Source: Melioribacteraceae bacterium (lineage in GTDB: Bacteria > Bacteroidota > Ignavibacteria > Ignavibacteriales > Melioribacteraceae). From it: DNA of 64,000 nt. Numbering within the stretch: position 1 is the stretch's first letter; each line of letters opens with the position of its first letter. This document shows positions 42,046 to 50,708 of this stretch, in pieces. The notes beneath the pieces are model-generated. The model was not told the DNA's origin. It saw nothing but the letters and a program-made list of their open reading frames with translations, and made no database searches. Location: NCBI GenBank assembly GCA_035362835.1, contig DAOSDY010000002.1, forward strand, positions 627,692-691,691, given 5' to 3'. A program made the translations under genes and the position numbers.

Positions 42046-42721
42046 TCAGATCCAATTTTCTATAGCTGCCGGCTGGTATTTCCTTAACATTAAAAATTCC
42101 GTAAGAAATCCTTTCAAGATTTGTAACCCTGTAACCGATTATTTCGAACATTCTTTTCACAAAATGATTTCTGCCTTCTGTAGCCGTAACATAAATCTTT
42201 TCCAGAATATTTTTCTTTAAATACTGAATTTCATCGAAGCGGCTTTTTCTTCCATCCATAAAGATCCCCTTCAATAATTTAAGACGATCTTCTTCCAGCA
42301 GTTTCTTATTCAATGAGGCCTTATATACCCTGGGAATTTTATTCTTCGGATGCGTAAGAAAATTTGTAAAATCACCGTCATTGGTAAGAATAAGTACTCC
42401 GGTTGTATCGTAATCAAGCCGGCCGACCGGATAGATCTTCTGATTTGTTTTGATAAGGTCGGTTACTTTTCTCCTTCCTTTTTCATCATCGGTAGTAGTA
42501 ACATATCCCCGGGGTTTATTAAGGAGGAAATAGACTTTCTTCTTCGGCTTAATTTTTTCGCCGTCGAGTGTAACTATGTCATTTCCCTCGTCGATAAGCG
42601 AAGCCAGTTCGGTAACAATTTTCCCGTTTACAGAAACCCTGGCTTCTTTTATATATTCCTCGGATTTTCTGCGGGATGCAATACCGCACTCGGAAAGAAA
42701 TTTATTCAGGCGTACTTTCAT
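42008..42721 (-). CDS. rluB: RsuA/RluB/RluE-family rRNA pseudouridine synthase
   Basis: Converts a uridine to pseudouridine in rRNA. S4 RNA-binding domain (VRLNKFLSECGIASRRKSEEYI, 2-23), catalytic Asp motif GRLDYDTTGVLILTNDGDF, KVYLLNKPRG-like strand and C-terminal NHFVKRMFEIIGY. The S4 and short C terminus point to RluB or RsuA; 23S U2605 is the common RluB target. 237 aa. Overlaps scpB by 20 bases and dacB by 38. Confidence 0.93.
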   Translation of the reverse strand: MKVRLNKFLSECGIASRRKSEEYIKEARVSVNGKIVTELASLIDEGNDIVTLDGEKIKPKKKVYFLLNKPRGYVTTTDDEKGRRKVTDLIKTNQKIYPVGRLDYDTTGVLILTNDGDFTNFLTHPKNKIPRVYKASLNKKLLEEDRLKLLKGIFMDGRKSRFDEIQYLKKNILEKIYVTATEGRNHFVKRMFEIIGYRVTNLERISYGIFNVKEIPAGSYRKLDLSEIEKVYKTYNK

Positions 42722-43403
42722 CTTCGGTTTCTATTTCAGGTTCAGATTCTTGTTCGGGTTCGGTGCTATTGCCCGTTTCATTTTCAATTGTCTCTTCAAT
42801 TCCGCTCATCATAATTCTTCTTTTCTGTTCCAGGAAATCTTCATCCTTCATAATTTCCTCAATCTCCCTTGGTTTGGGCAGGTCGGATATATTTCTCAAG
42901 CCGAAGTATTTAAGAAATTCATCGGTTGTTATATATAGTAGAGGCCTTCCAACTGTATCGGCACGTCCCTGTATTGTTATCAGGTTTTTTTCGAGTAGTG
43001 TATTTATTGTATAATCGGAATTGACTCCGCGAATCGATTCGAGCTCAGGTTTGGTTAAAGGCTGCTTATAGGCAATAATTGCCAGCGTTTCAAGGGCTGC
43101 CTGGCTTAATCTTCTTTTACTCTTCTCGGTCGATAGGTAGCCGACGTATTTTGCATGGTCCGGTTTAGTAGCATGGATGTAACCATTGGCAATTTTAAGA
43201 ATAGTAAACGCGTTGCCTCCCTGAGAATATTTTTCATTCAACTCATCTACTGTTTTTTCAACATCTTCGTCGGTGACGGAGATATCGCTGCCGTCAATTG
43301 CTTTTATAGCCGTAATAATCTCGTTGGAAGAGATCGGATCATCAGCTGCGAATATTAATGCTTCTACTACAGATATGTAGAGACTATCCATTTGCCAATC
43401 CAT
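42702..43403 (-). CDS. scpB: Segregation and condensation protein B
   Basis: Kleisin-associated winged-helix (KITE) subunit of the Smc-ScpAB condensin. Two winged helices: SVVEALIFAADDPISSNEI (12-30) and AALETLAIIAYKQPLTKPELESIRGVNSDYTINTLLEKNLI (about 100-140). The C-terminal tail (about 190-233) is unusually acidic (Glu/Thr/Ser-rich), predicted disordered. Overlaps scpA by 20 bases. Its partner smc is not in the window. Confidence 0.94.
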   Translation of the reverse strand: MDWQMDSLYISVVEALIFAADDPISSNEIITAIKAIDGSDISVTDEDVEKTVDELNEKYSQGGNAFTILKIANGYIHATKPDHAKYVGYLSTEKSKRRLSQAALETLAIIAYKQPLTKPELESIRGVNSDYTINTLLEKNLITIQGRADTVGRPLLYITTDEFLKYFGLRNISDLPKPREIEEIMKDEDFLEQKRRIMMSGIEETIENETGNSTEPEQESEPEIETEDESTPE

Positions 43404-44106
43404 AAATAATAAAATCGTTTAATGACTTTGATTCCCTGAGGCCAATTTTACCTGCTTTAACCATTTCGAGCATTGCAATAAAAGTGACAACTATTTTAAT
43501 CTTATTAGCAAGATCTTTCATCAACTCAATAAAACTAAGTTGTTTTCCGCCGTCCAGTTTATTGGCAATATAATCCATCTGCTCGTCGATAGTAACATTC
43601 CATTTTTTTATTTGATGAACCGGTTCAGCAGGGCGTTCTGCAATGGCTTTCTTAAATGCTTTGATCAGGTCGTAGAGTGTCACATTTTTCAGGAGAATAT
43701 TAAAATCATGTGGCGCTTCTTTTTCATCCAGTTCATAATTCCCCCTGAACTGGTAATTCCTCATATTCGATTCGAGGTAGATGAATTCCTCGGACATCTC
43801 TTTATAACGCTTATATTCGAGCAGGGCTTTTACAAGTTCTGCCCTTGGGTCTACCTCATCTCCTTTTTCATCAATTTCCTTAGGCAGGAGCATTTTGACC
43901 TTTATCTGCATTAAAGTTGCTGCCATCAGGATAAAATCTCCTGCTACTTCAAGGTCCAGCTGCTCCAGCAACCTGAGGTATTCGATAAAATCTTTTGTGA
44001 TTTTCGATATCGGTATATCATAGATATCGAGTTCATCTCTCTTGATAAAAAAAAGGAGCAGATCCAAAGGCCCTTCAAAATGCTGAAGTTTAATCTTATA
44101 CATCAA
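43384..44106 (-). CDS. scpA: Segregation and condensation protein A
   Basis: Kleisin subunit bridging the Smc heads. N-terminal FEGPLDLLLFFIKRDELDIYDIPISKITKDFIEYL (9-43 region, in parts), internal helical linker VKALLEYKRYKEM, C-terminal winged helix with FIAMLEMVKAGKIGLRE. 240 aa. Starts right after trpS ends (0-base gap). Together with ParAB it makes this window rich in chromosome-organising genes. Confidence 0.94.
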   Translation of the reverse strand: MMYKIKLQHFEGPLDLLLFFIKRDELDIYDIPISKITKDFIEYLRLLEQLDLEVAGDFILMAATLMQIKVKMLLPKEIDEKGDEVDPRAELVKALLEYKRYKEMSEEFIYLESNMRNYQFRGNYELDEKEAPHDFNILLKNVTLYDLIKAFKKAIAERPAEPVHQIKKWNVTIDEQMDYIANKLDGGKQLSFIELMKDLANKIKIVVTFIAMLEMVKAGKIGLRESKSLNDFIIYGLANG

Positions 44107-45093
44107 TTACCCCAATTTCATCATTAAGTGGACTTCTTGCATCGTTTCCGAAGCCAGTTTCTTTGCTTTGGCTTCACCATCATGCAAAATATCTAAAACT
44201 TTATTCAAGTCCTTTTCGTAACTCTTTCTTTTTTCAAGAATTGGGTAAAGTATTGAATTTATTTTTGAAGCACATTTCATCTTACAAGCCACACAACCTA
44301 GAGCACCGCTACGGCAATCAGTTTCAATTTCCTTTGTCTCTTCGGGATTGAATTTCTTATGATATGTAAAAACAAGACAAATTTCCGGACGGCCGGGATC
44401 ATTCTTTCTTACCTTCAAAGGATCGGTTACGGCTTTTCTCAATTTTTGATTTACTGTATCAGCGTCATCCGAAAGGAAAATCGTGTTCCCGAGAGATTTA
44501 CTCATTCTTTTTCCATCAAGACCGGGCAGCCTGGCAAATTGTGTGATTTTACCTTCAGGTTCGGGAAATACGGGAGCTTCCGGAGCATACTGCTGATTAA
44601 ATCTTCTGGCTATCTCTCTGGTTATTTCAATGTGCGGTAATTGATCCTCTCCAACAGGTACAACCTCTCCCTTGTAAAGCAGAATATCTACAGCCTGAAG
44701 CACCGGATAACCTAGATGGCCAAATATTAGGTTCTCAATATTAAGGTCGCGAACCTGTTCCTTAAGCGTAGGATTACGCTCAAGTCGGGCTTTTGTAATA
44801 AGCATTGAAAAAATAAGGAACAATTCAGTGTGTTCCTTAATCTGCGACTGCCGGAACATTGGGGCCTTTTCCGGATCCAGTCCGGCCGAAAGCCAGTCTA
44901 TTACCATCTCAATCGTATTATTATATATCTCATCCGTCGATAAATCCGTCGTTAATACGTGATAATCGGCTACGAGGTGGTAACTTTCGTATTGGTCCTG
45001 TAACTCGATCCAGTTTTCTAAGGCACCGACATAATTGCCGAGATGTAACCTGCCTGTCGGCCGCATTCCGCTTAAAATTCGCTTTTTAGACAT
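44107..45093 (-). CDS. trpS: Tryptophanyl-tRNA synthetase with probable [4Fe-4S] motif
   Basis: Charges tRNA-Trp. Class I signatures: HLGN in RLHLGNYVGAL (HIGH) and KMSKS in GKRMSKSLGN-type region (DGKRMSKSL). A Cys motif C-x20-C-x6-C-x2-C in the C-terminal anticodon-binding domain (from PEIC to CVACKMKC) closely matches the [4Fe-4S]-binding motif described in Thermotoga maritima TrpRS. 328 aa. It lies 70 bases downstream of the HNH frame. Confidence 0.94.
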   Translation of the reverse strand: MSKKRILSGMRPTGRLHLGNYVGALENWIELQDQYESYHLVADYHVLTTDLSTDEIYNNTIEMVIDWLSAGLDPEKAPMFRQSQIKEHTELFLIFSMLITKARLERNPTLKEQVRDLNIENLIFGHLGYPVLQAVDILLYKGEVVPVGEDQLPHIEITREIARRFNQQYAPEAPVFPEPEGKITQFARLPGLDGKRMSKSLGNTIFLSDDADTVNQKLRKAVTDPLKVRKNDPGRPEICLVFTYHKKFNPEETKEIETDCRSGALGCVACKMKCASKINSILYPILEKRKSYEKDLNKVLDILHDGEAKAKKLASETMQEVHLMMKLG

Positions 45094-45163
45094 AATTCTT
45101 GAGAATATTTGTTATCATAAAATTGAACGGACAAAAATAATGAAAAAAAAGGAGAATTACGCT

Positions 45164-45694
45164 TTAATGAAAAAGATATGGTTTCCAGGTTTCGTCCATC
45201 CTTCCTGCCGAACTCTTGATGAACATTATATGGTTTGGAGTATAAGGTCTGATCCGGAGTTGCAGATTGGCTTCGTCCGGGGTTCTGTCCCCTTTCCTGT
45301 TATTGCAAGGAAGGCAGGCAGCAACGAGATTATCCCAGCTCTCATCGCCCCCTTTCGATTTTGGAATTACATGGTCGATCGTTAACGGGAGATCCCCTCT
45401 GCCGCAATAAGCGCAACGGTGACCGTCTCTCTTCAGAATATTTCTGCGTGTTAAAATTATTTTTTTGTAAGGGACTCGTATAAAATCATTTAAACGGACA
45501 ACCGTAGGCCAGGGGAAAGAATTTCTAACCGAGTGGATTTTCTTGCGTTGATTATCGGCGATAAGTTCTGCTTTCCCGAGAAAGATGAGAATGACTGCTT
45601 TTTTTACGTTGCAAATCGTAAGCGGTTCGTAACTCTGATTGAGAAGAAGGACTTTAGCATTGAGCGTACCATTTGTGCTAAATTTCCGTTCGAA
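45164..45694 (-). CDS. HNH endonuclease family protein, no canonical start codon
   Basis: Reverse-strand reading of 45164-45697 gives an uninterrupted HNH-nuclease frame, with N-terminal AKVLLLNQSYEPLTICN, zinc Cys pair CAYCGRGDLPLTIDHVIPKS (C-x2-C, then D-H), and CLPCNNRKGDRTP. This is the widespread single-domain HNH family of about 165 residues. The frame has no ATG, GTG or TTG until deep in the domain; upstream, codons run GTC TTC GAA CGG AAA after an in-frame TAA at 45698-45700. A strong Shine-Dalgarno (GGAGG, 45701-45705) lies 6 bases before TTC at 45692-45694, a position where a TTG start would be ideal. The frame may use a non-canonical start, or a start was lost by mutation or base-call error. 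Coordinates assume the TTC. Confidence 0.8.
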   Translation of the reverse strand, partial: FERKFSTNGTLNAKVLLLNQSYEPLTICNVKKAVILIFLGKAELIADNQRKKIHSVRNSFPWPTVVRLNDFIRVPYKKIILTRRNILKRDGHRCAYCGRGDLPLTIDHVIPKSKGGDESWDNLVAACLPCNNRKGDRTPDEANLQLRIRPYTPNHIMFIKSSAGRMDETWKPYLFH

Positions 45695-45700
45695 GACTTA

Positions 45701-45705
45701 CCTCC
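45701..45705 (-). promoter_or_regulatory. Shine-Dalgarno of the HNH gene
   Basis: CCTCC on the plus strand, i.e. GGAGG on the coding strand, correctly spaced (6 bases) from the TTC codon at 45692-45694 and immediately preceding the in-frame TAA. It supports translation beginning close to this point even though no standard initiation codon is present. Confidence 0.55.
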
Positions 45706-46016
45706 GGCAAAAGAAATTATTTTACTTAAGTGTTTTATGATTGATCCCTTTCAATCAGGGGCAAATATCGTAATTAATTTTAAATAATAAAAGTTATTTA
45801 TTTGGATTGACCGGGTGAGAAGTGCTTATGTTTCATTCGGAATTATGAATCATAGTGACATGAATTTAACAATTCGTTACGGACAGATATTTAATTGCAA
45901 TTCTTTTACATAAAGATACTGATTGATATCAGTAAGACAACGCGCCTGTTGTCAGTCCGGACTTTTGCGTTAATCTCCAGTGCTATCGTAAAATAAAGTC
46001 AAGGAGGATTGTGCGG
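45706..46016. other. Gene-free gap between mnmA and the HNH gene
   Basis: No coding frame is convincing. The one structural item seen is a short perfect hairpin TACTGAT-TGAT-ATCAGTA (45917-45934). The HNH leader and promoter must lie here. No tRNA or recognised riboswitch. Confidence 0.5.
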
Positions 46017-47111
46017 TTATTTCTTGATTACGCCGCCTGCTAGGACGTAGCCAAGTTCATCATAGAGGACAAGTGACTGACCCGGTGTTACAGCGTTTTT
46101 AGGCTCATCAAACTTAATTGTAATTGATGACTGGCCTGCCTCAATCACTTCCGCTTTCGATGCTCTATCGGAATAGCGGATCTTTCCGAATACTATTTCA
46201 CCCTTCTTCAGCTCACTTTTACTCACATAATTTACATCATCTGCTGTGACAGTCGCTTCCAGCAGTTCCTCTTTATCACCGATTTCAATTATACCCTTAT
46301 CGGTATTGATCTCTTTAACATAGACGGGTTTACCGAGCGCGACATTCAGACCCCGGCGCTGACCGACAGTATAGAACGGAATCCCCTTATGCCTCCCCAC
46401 CTTTTCGCCGTGATAGATGAAATCGCCCTGCTCAACTTTCTCAATAACATCCGGAATTCTTTCTCTGAGGAACCTTTCGTAATTGTCATCCGCGACAAAG
46501 CAGATCTCCTGACTGTCTGGTTTTTTAGCCGTCTTCAATTTAAAATCCTCTGCAAGCTGGCGTACTTCATCTTTTGTAAGGTGTCCTAACGGAAAGAGAG
46601 TGCGGCTTAAACTCTCCTGTGTAAGTCCCCACAATGCATATGTCTGGTCTTTCCGGTTATCCATCGAGTATCTTAGAGTGTGACGGTTGGAAGTACTATT
46701 ATAGTCAACCATTGCATAGTGCCCGGTGGCAACATATTTGGCATCGAGCGAATCAGCCTTTTTAAGAAGCTCTTCCCATTTAATTTTCCTGTTGCAAACC
46801 ACGCACGGATTAGGTGTCCGGCCGTGGAGATATTCATCCACAAAATTCTCAATTACAGCTTCTTCAAACGCTTTTGTAAAGTCGACAGTATAATGAGGGA
46901 ATCCCAGGTTAGTTGCAACATTCTTAGCGTCGAAAATTGCATCTAACGAGCAGCATCCCGATTCATGTTTTGGGGCTCCGCCTACTTCCATGAATCCCCA
47001 TGTTTTCATTGTAATACCTATTACTTCGTAACCCTGATTTCTCAGCAGTGCTGCGGCTACGGAGGAATCTACTCCGCCGCTCATTGCCACTATTACACGT
47101 TTATCGTTCAA
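46017..47111 (-). CDS. mnmA: tRNA-specific 2-thiouridylase MnmA
   Basis: ATP-dependent sulfur transfer to U34 of tRNA-Lys/Glu/Gln. PP-loop SGGVDSSVAAALL (9-21), catalytic Cys in NPCVVCNRKIKW and the second Cys in QEICFVADDNY, DRKDQTYALWGL-like tRNA-binding region, and C-terminal beta-barrel. 364 aa. Sits alone between the PAS kinase and the HNH gene, with 172 bases upstream. Confidence 0.96.
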   Translation of the reverse strand: MNDKRVIVAMSGGVDSSVAAALLRNQGYEVIGITMKTWGFMEVGGAPKHESGCCSLDAIFDAKNVATNLGFPHYTVDFTKAFEEAVIENFVDEYLHGRTPNPCVVCNRKIKWEELLKKADSLDAKYVATGHYAMVDYNSTSNRHTLRYSMDNRKDQTYALWGLTQESLSRTLFPLGHLTKDEVRQLAEDFKLKTAKKPDSQEICFVADDNYERFLRERIPDVIEKVEQGDFIYHGEKVGRHKGIPFYTVGQRRGLNVALGKPVYVKEINTDKGIIEIGDKEELLEATVTADDVNYVSKSELKKGEIVFGKIRYSDRASKAEVIEAGQSSITIKFDEPKNAVTPGQSLVLYDELGYVLAGGVIKK

Positions 47112-47283
47112 ATATTATCCTTTCAGGACTATTAGTCTATTTTGCAACAACAAATATATGGAATTAGTTTAGTTTGATAAAACAGGGGGATTTTTATGAT
47201 TATCCTGAATAAATCTCTGACTAATTTAAGTTTTATCTCAGAGTTTACAGCCATATAAGAAATTCTGTAATGCTTCTATCCTA

Positions 47284-49959
47284 TTAAACAACCTTTGATT
47301 GCGGCAAAGTAAATGAAAATGTAGTTCCCTTCCCCTCTGCACTTTCAACCTTAATTGACCCGCCGTTTTTTTCAATCATTTCTTTGCAGATCAGCAATCC
47401 TAATCCGGTTCCTTTCTCTTCATTTGTTCCTTTAGTTGTGAAATGATTATTAAAGCTGAATAGTTTCTTTAGGTTATCCTCTTTGATTCCAACACCGCTA
47501 TCCATTACAGATATTTTAACAAATTCATTTTCTTCAACGGCAGAAAGTGTGATAGATCCGCCCGAATAACTGTACTTAATTGCATTAGAAATTAAATTTC
47601 TCATTATGGTTTCAAACATATCCCTGTCAACAAGAATACTAAGTTTCTCTTCAATCTCAAGTTTTAGATTTATTCCCTTTGAACGGGCAATGTTTATTTG
47701 AATATCGATAAACTGTGCGATCTCTTCAATTATATTAGCCGGTTCCGGTTTGAATTTTATAGTGTCGGACTGCAGCCTCGACCAGTCAAGCAGATTATTC
47801 AACAATCTCAATGTACCATTAGATATGTTCGATATCCGTCTTATGAATTCAAGTTTTTCTTCCTCAGCCAACTCTTTATAATTATCATCTAAGAATTGCG
47901 AGTAGCCTAGCAGTGCCTGAAATGGGCTTTTAAGGTCGTGTGCGATTATCGAAAACAGTCTGTCTTTCATACTGTTAAGGGACTTTAATTCATCGGCATT
48001 CTCTTTTATCTGGAGTTCGAATATTTTCCTTTCTGTAATATCCTGCACAAAACCGATCGACTTTGTAAGATTTCCTTTTTCATTATACTGGTGAATGCAC
48101 TTTTCAAATAAGTATCGGAGCTCACCGGAATCTTTCTTGTATATTCTATGCTCAATCTGATAAGGGATGTTTTTATTTTCCAATGATTTTTTAAATAGCT
48201 CGTCAACGGAATGCCTGTCATCCGGATGGATCAACTCAATAAATTTATCGTAGCTGGGAGTGAACTTACCGGCTTCTACACCAAGAACCCTGAAAGTCTC
48301 CTCGGACCAGGTAAGTTTTTTATCGGCATGATCCAGTTCCCAGCTCCCTACCTTAGCCATCTCCTGCGATCTTTTTACAACAAGGTCGTTATTCCTCAGT
48401 TCCTCCTCTATCCGCTTTACTTCAGTAATGTCATGAACCAGAGAATAAACTGAATTCAATTTACCATTCGGGTCGATATAAGCGGAATTGTACCATTCAC
48501 AGGTTATTACAGATCCGTCCTTTCGGTAATTCTTGTTGATATTAATATTACTCGTTTTTGTATTCTCTATCATATCCTGCGAGAGTGTATCAACTTTCTT
48601 AACATCCTCTTCATAAACCCATTTAAAATCGCCGATTCTTTTGCCGATAACCTCCTCAGCTTTCCAGCCGAACATATCTTCAGCGCGTCTGGACCATTTA
48701 ATTATTTCGTAATTGCTTCCGAATTCTATTGTTGCAAGTGGAGTATTTTCTATGTGAAAATTCAAATGATTTAAGGAATGACTTAGTTTCGACTCGATCA
48801 ATTTTCTATCTGTTATATCGAGAAGATGAACTAGGTAACCGCTTATCTTACCGTGAGAATTGAACCATGGATTTATCAGGCAGTTGAAGTAATACCTTCC
48901 CGTTTTAATCGTCTTATATATTTTTTTATCCTGTACAATATCGAAGTCATACTCAAAATCATAATTTACCTGCTGACCGGTCTTTAAGAGGATGCGTGCT
49001 TCCCCGGGTAAATTCGGGTCGTCATACAAATAGAAACCTGAAACTTCATCCCTGTTGACAATACCGAACAGATCCAGAGCAGCCTGATTAATCTCCAGAA
49101 GTCTTGCGTTCTGATCGTACAATTCCATTGGGACAGGCGATTGAGAAAAAATGCTTTTGAATTTCTCCGCGCTGACGAATAATTCATTTTCAATCTTTTT
49201 CTTTTCGGAAATATCCGCTCCTGAAATAACTGAGCCGATTATTTTGCCGAGACGGTTCCTGACCGGAGAATAATTGAATTTAGCAAACCATGTCTCGCCA
49301 GTTTCCTTATTACGGAGCGTAAATTCTTCTTCGCTTCCCGATATGCCGCTCAATGCCCGTTTGGCAGGTGAATCTTCGTACGAAACTAAATTGTTCTCTC
49401 TATCATATACTTCGAAATATTTCATGAAACCGTCTAGCGGGATATTCGATATCTCTTTTCTGCTCAACCTGCTGAATCGAACGAAAGCATCGTTGTATGC
49501 AATTATATTATTTTTATTATCTGTAACTATAATTGCATCTGAAAGGCTTGAGAATACTGCTTCTATCAGGTCACTCCCTTTAACCGTTTCATGTTCGGGA
49601 CTTTTTAATTCATTTGTATCGCGCAGGATGAATAGGATAGAATCATTTCCTGAATTACCTGAAAAAAGGATGGATGATATTGCCGATTCAAATATCTTAC
49701 CGTTCAGCCTTAAAAACCGTAATTTGCCGTTCGCCTTCCCCTCTTTCTTTGTCTCCTCAAGAATTATATTCATACGGTTATCAGAGGGGTCCATAATTCC
49801 CTTAATTCCTAACAGACATAATTCAGCTTCGGGCAGGCCGAATAAAATGGATGCCTGCTTATTTGCAGAAATAATTTCTCCCCCGATAGAAGATACTATA
49901 ATGGAATCCGAGCAGTGATCCCATGCCAATCGAAATGCCGCTGAATTATTTTCCACCAC
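47284..49959 (-). CDS. Multi-PAS soluble histidine kinase
   Basis: Cytoplasmic sensor kinase without membrane helices: about five PAS/PAC units (roughly 5-110, 125-245, 255-380, 390-515, 525-640), then HisKA with FSIIAHDLKSPFQALLGYSQF (phospho-acceptor His near 660), and HATPase with NLISNAIKYSYSGG (N-box), DSGVGIKEDN (G1) and GTGLGLLICKEMIE (G2). No heme-binding or Cys motif can be recognised in the PAS units, so the signal is unknown. Start GTG 49959 with GAGGAG just upstream. 891 aa; no response regulator nearby. Confidence 0.92.
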   Translation of the reverse strand: MVENNSAAFRLAWDHCSDSIIVSSIGGEIISANKQASILFGLPEAELCLLGIKGIMDPSDNRMNIILEETKKEGKANGKLRFLRLNGKIFESAISSILFSGNSGNDSILFILRDTNELKSPEHETVKGSDLIEAVFSSLSDAIIVTDNKNNIIAYNDAFVRFSRLSRKEISNIPLDGFMKYFEVYDRENNLVSYEDSPAKRALSGISGSEEEFTLRNKETGETWFAKFNYSPVRNRLGKIIGSVISGADISEKKKIENELFVSAEKFKSIFSQSPVPMELYDQNARLLEINQAALDLFGIVNRDEVSGFYLYDDPNLPGEARILLKTGQQVNYDFEYDFDIVQDKKIYKTIKTGRYYFNCLINPWFNSHGKISGYLVHLLDITDRKLIESKLSHSLNHLNFHIENTPLATIEFGSNYEIIKWSRRAEDMFGWKAEEVIGKRIGDFKWVYEEDVKKVDTLSQDMIENTKTSNININKNYRKDGSVITCEWYNSAYIDPNGKLNSVYSLVHDITEVKRIEEELRNNDLVVKRSQEMAKVGSWELDHADKKLTWSEETFRVLGVEAGKFTPSYDKFIELIHPDDRHSVDELFKKSLENKNIPYQIEHRIYKKDSGELRYLFEKCIHQYNEKGNLTKSIGFVQDITERKIFELQIKENADELKSLNSMKDRLFSIIAHDLKSPFQALLGYSQFLDDNYKELAEEEKLEFIRRISNISNGTLRLLNNLLDWSRLQSDTIKFKPEPANIIEEIAQFIDIQINIARSKGINLKLEIEEKLSILVDRDMFETIMRNLISNAIKYSYSGGSITLSAVEENEFVKISVMDSGVGIKEDNLKKLFSFNNHFTTKGTNEEKGTGLGLLICKEMIEKNGGSIKVESAEGKGTTFSFTLPQSKVV

Positions 49960-50327
49960 GCACTCCTCAAAATGGATAGTTGTAATATTAGAAATACTCT
50001 TTCGGTTGGCTTCTGCAACTGCATCTACATCTATTGCTTATACTGCTTGCTGTGATTGTAAAAGTATTTTACAATTCTGAACTATTTATATGTAGTAACC
50101 GTAAATACAAACAGGGAACACTTTAATTTAATCTACTTTTACTTGTATGATTTTTTTAAAAATTCGGCTGGTTTACAATTTAATGTAAGAATTTTAGTCT
50201 CATAAATCACCAAAATAATTGAATGATTTCTTGTTCAATGATTCTATTCACAAAATTGAATAATAGCAGGTGAGGAGATTTCTTACCCGGTTATTTCAGG
50301 GTTTAAGTATTGGATTATGAAATGATA
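49960..50327. other. Gene-free gap between acpS and the PAS kinase
   Basis: AT-rich, 368 bases; no convincing frame on either strand. It contains the PAS kinase leader and a palindrome at 50055-50075. No tRNA or recognised riboswitch seen. Confidence 0.6.
50055..50075. promoter_or_regulatory. Perfect 9-bp palindrome upstream of the PAS kinase
   Basis: ATTGTAAAA-GTA-TTTTACAAT, nine perfect pairs about a 3-base centre, 96 bases upstream of the PAS kinase start. A regulator binding site is the simplest reading. No associated A/T-run makes it a terminator. Confidence 0.4.
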
Positions 50328-50708
50328 TTATTTTTTTAATGAATACAGAATTGCAACACTGGTAACGTAATTTTCTGAGTGGCTCATAGATATCTTAAGG
50401 TCTTTACCATGATTCAGGTAATCCTTAAGTGAACCGTAAAACTTTACTTTTGGAAGTCCGTTCTTCTCGTTAAAAATCTCTATCTCCTGCCAGCTGTAGA
50501 CTTCGGCGGAATCGCATGAAAGGGCTTTGTAGATTGCTTCTTTAGCCGCAAAACGGGCAGCAAGGTGCTGATACTTATTTTTCTTGGTAAGGCAGTACTC
50601 CAGTTCAAGAGCAGTGTATATTTTATTCAAAAAGCGTTCGCCGAAGCGGTCAACGCTCTTCTTAATTCTTTTGATCTCTATTATGTCTATTCCAACGCCG
50701 AGTACCAT
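50328..50708 (-). CDS. acpS: Holo-[acyl-carrier-protein] synthase
   Basis: Transfers 4'-phosphopantetheine from CoA to acyl carrier protein. Motifs LGVGIDIIEIKRI (3-15; catalytic Asp), FAAKEAIYKAL (Glu and Lys of the active site) and MSHSENYVTSVAI at the C terminus. 126 aa. Abuts ggt (stop of ggt one base before its start), so the two are co-transcribed. Confidence 0.95.
   Translation of the reverse strand: MVLGVGIDIIEIKRIKKSVDRFGERFLNKIYTALELEYCLTKKNKYQHLAARFAAKEAIYKALSCDSAEVYSWQEIEIFNEKNGLPKVKFYGSLKDYLNHGKDLKISMSHSENYVTSVAILYSLKK

Noticed and set aside
45035..45385. Plus-strand frame of 116 codons
   Set aside because: Antisense to the trpS start and the HNH 3' end; composition is a shadow of those genes.
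45533..45787. Plus-strand frame of 84 codons opposite the HNH gene
   Set aside because: The opposite strand reads a clear HNH nuclease; this frame has no family resemblance and no ribosome binding site.
49274..49918. Plus-strand frame of 214 codons
   Set aside because: Fully antisense to the PAS kinase, which has clear domains; no ribosome binding site or family motif.
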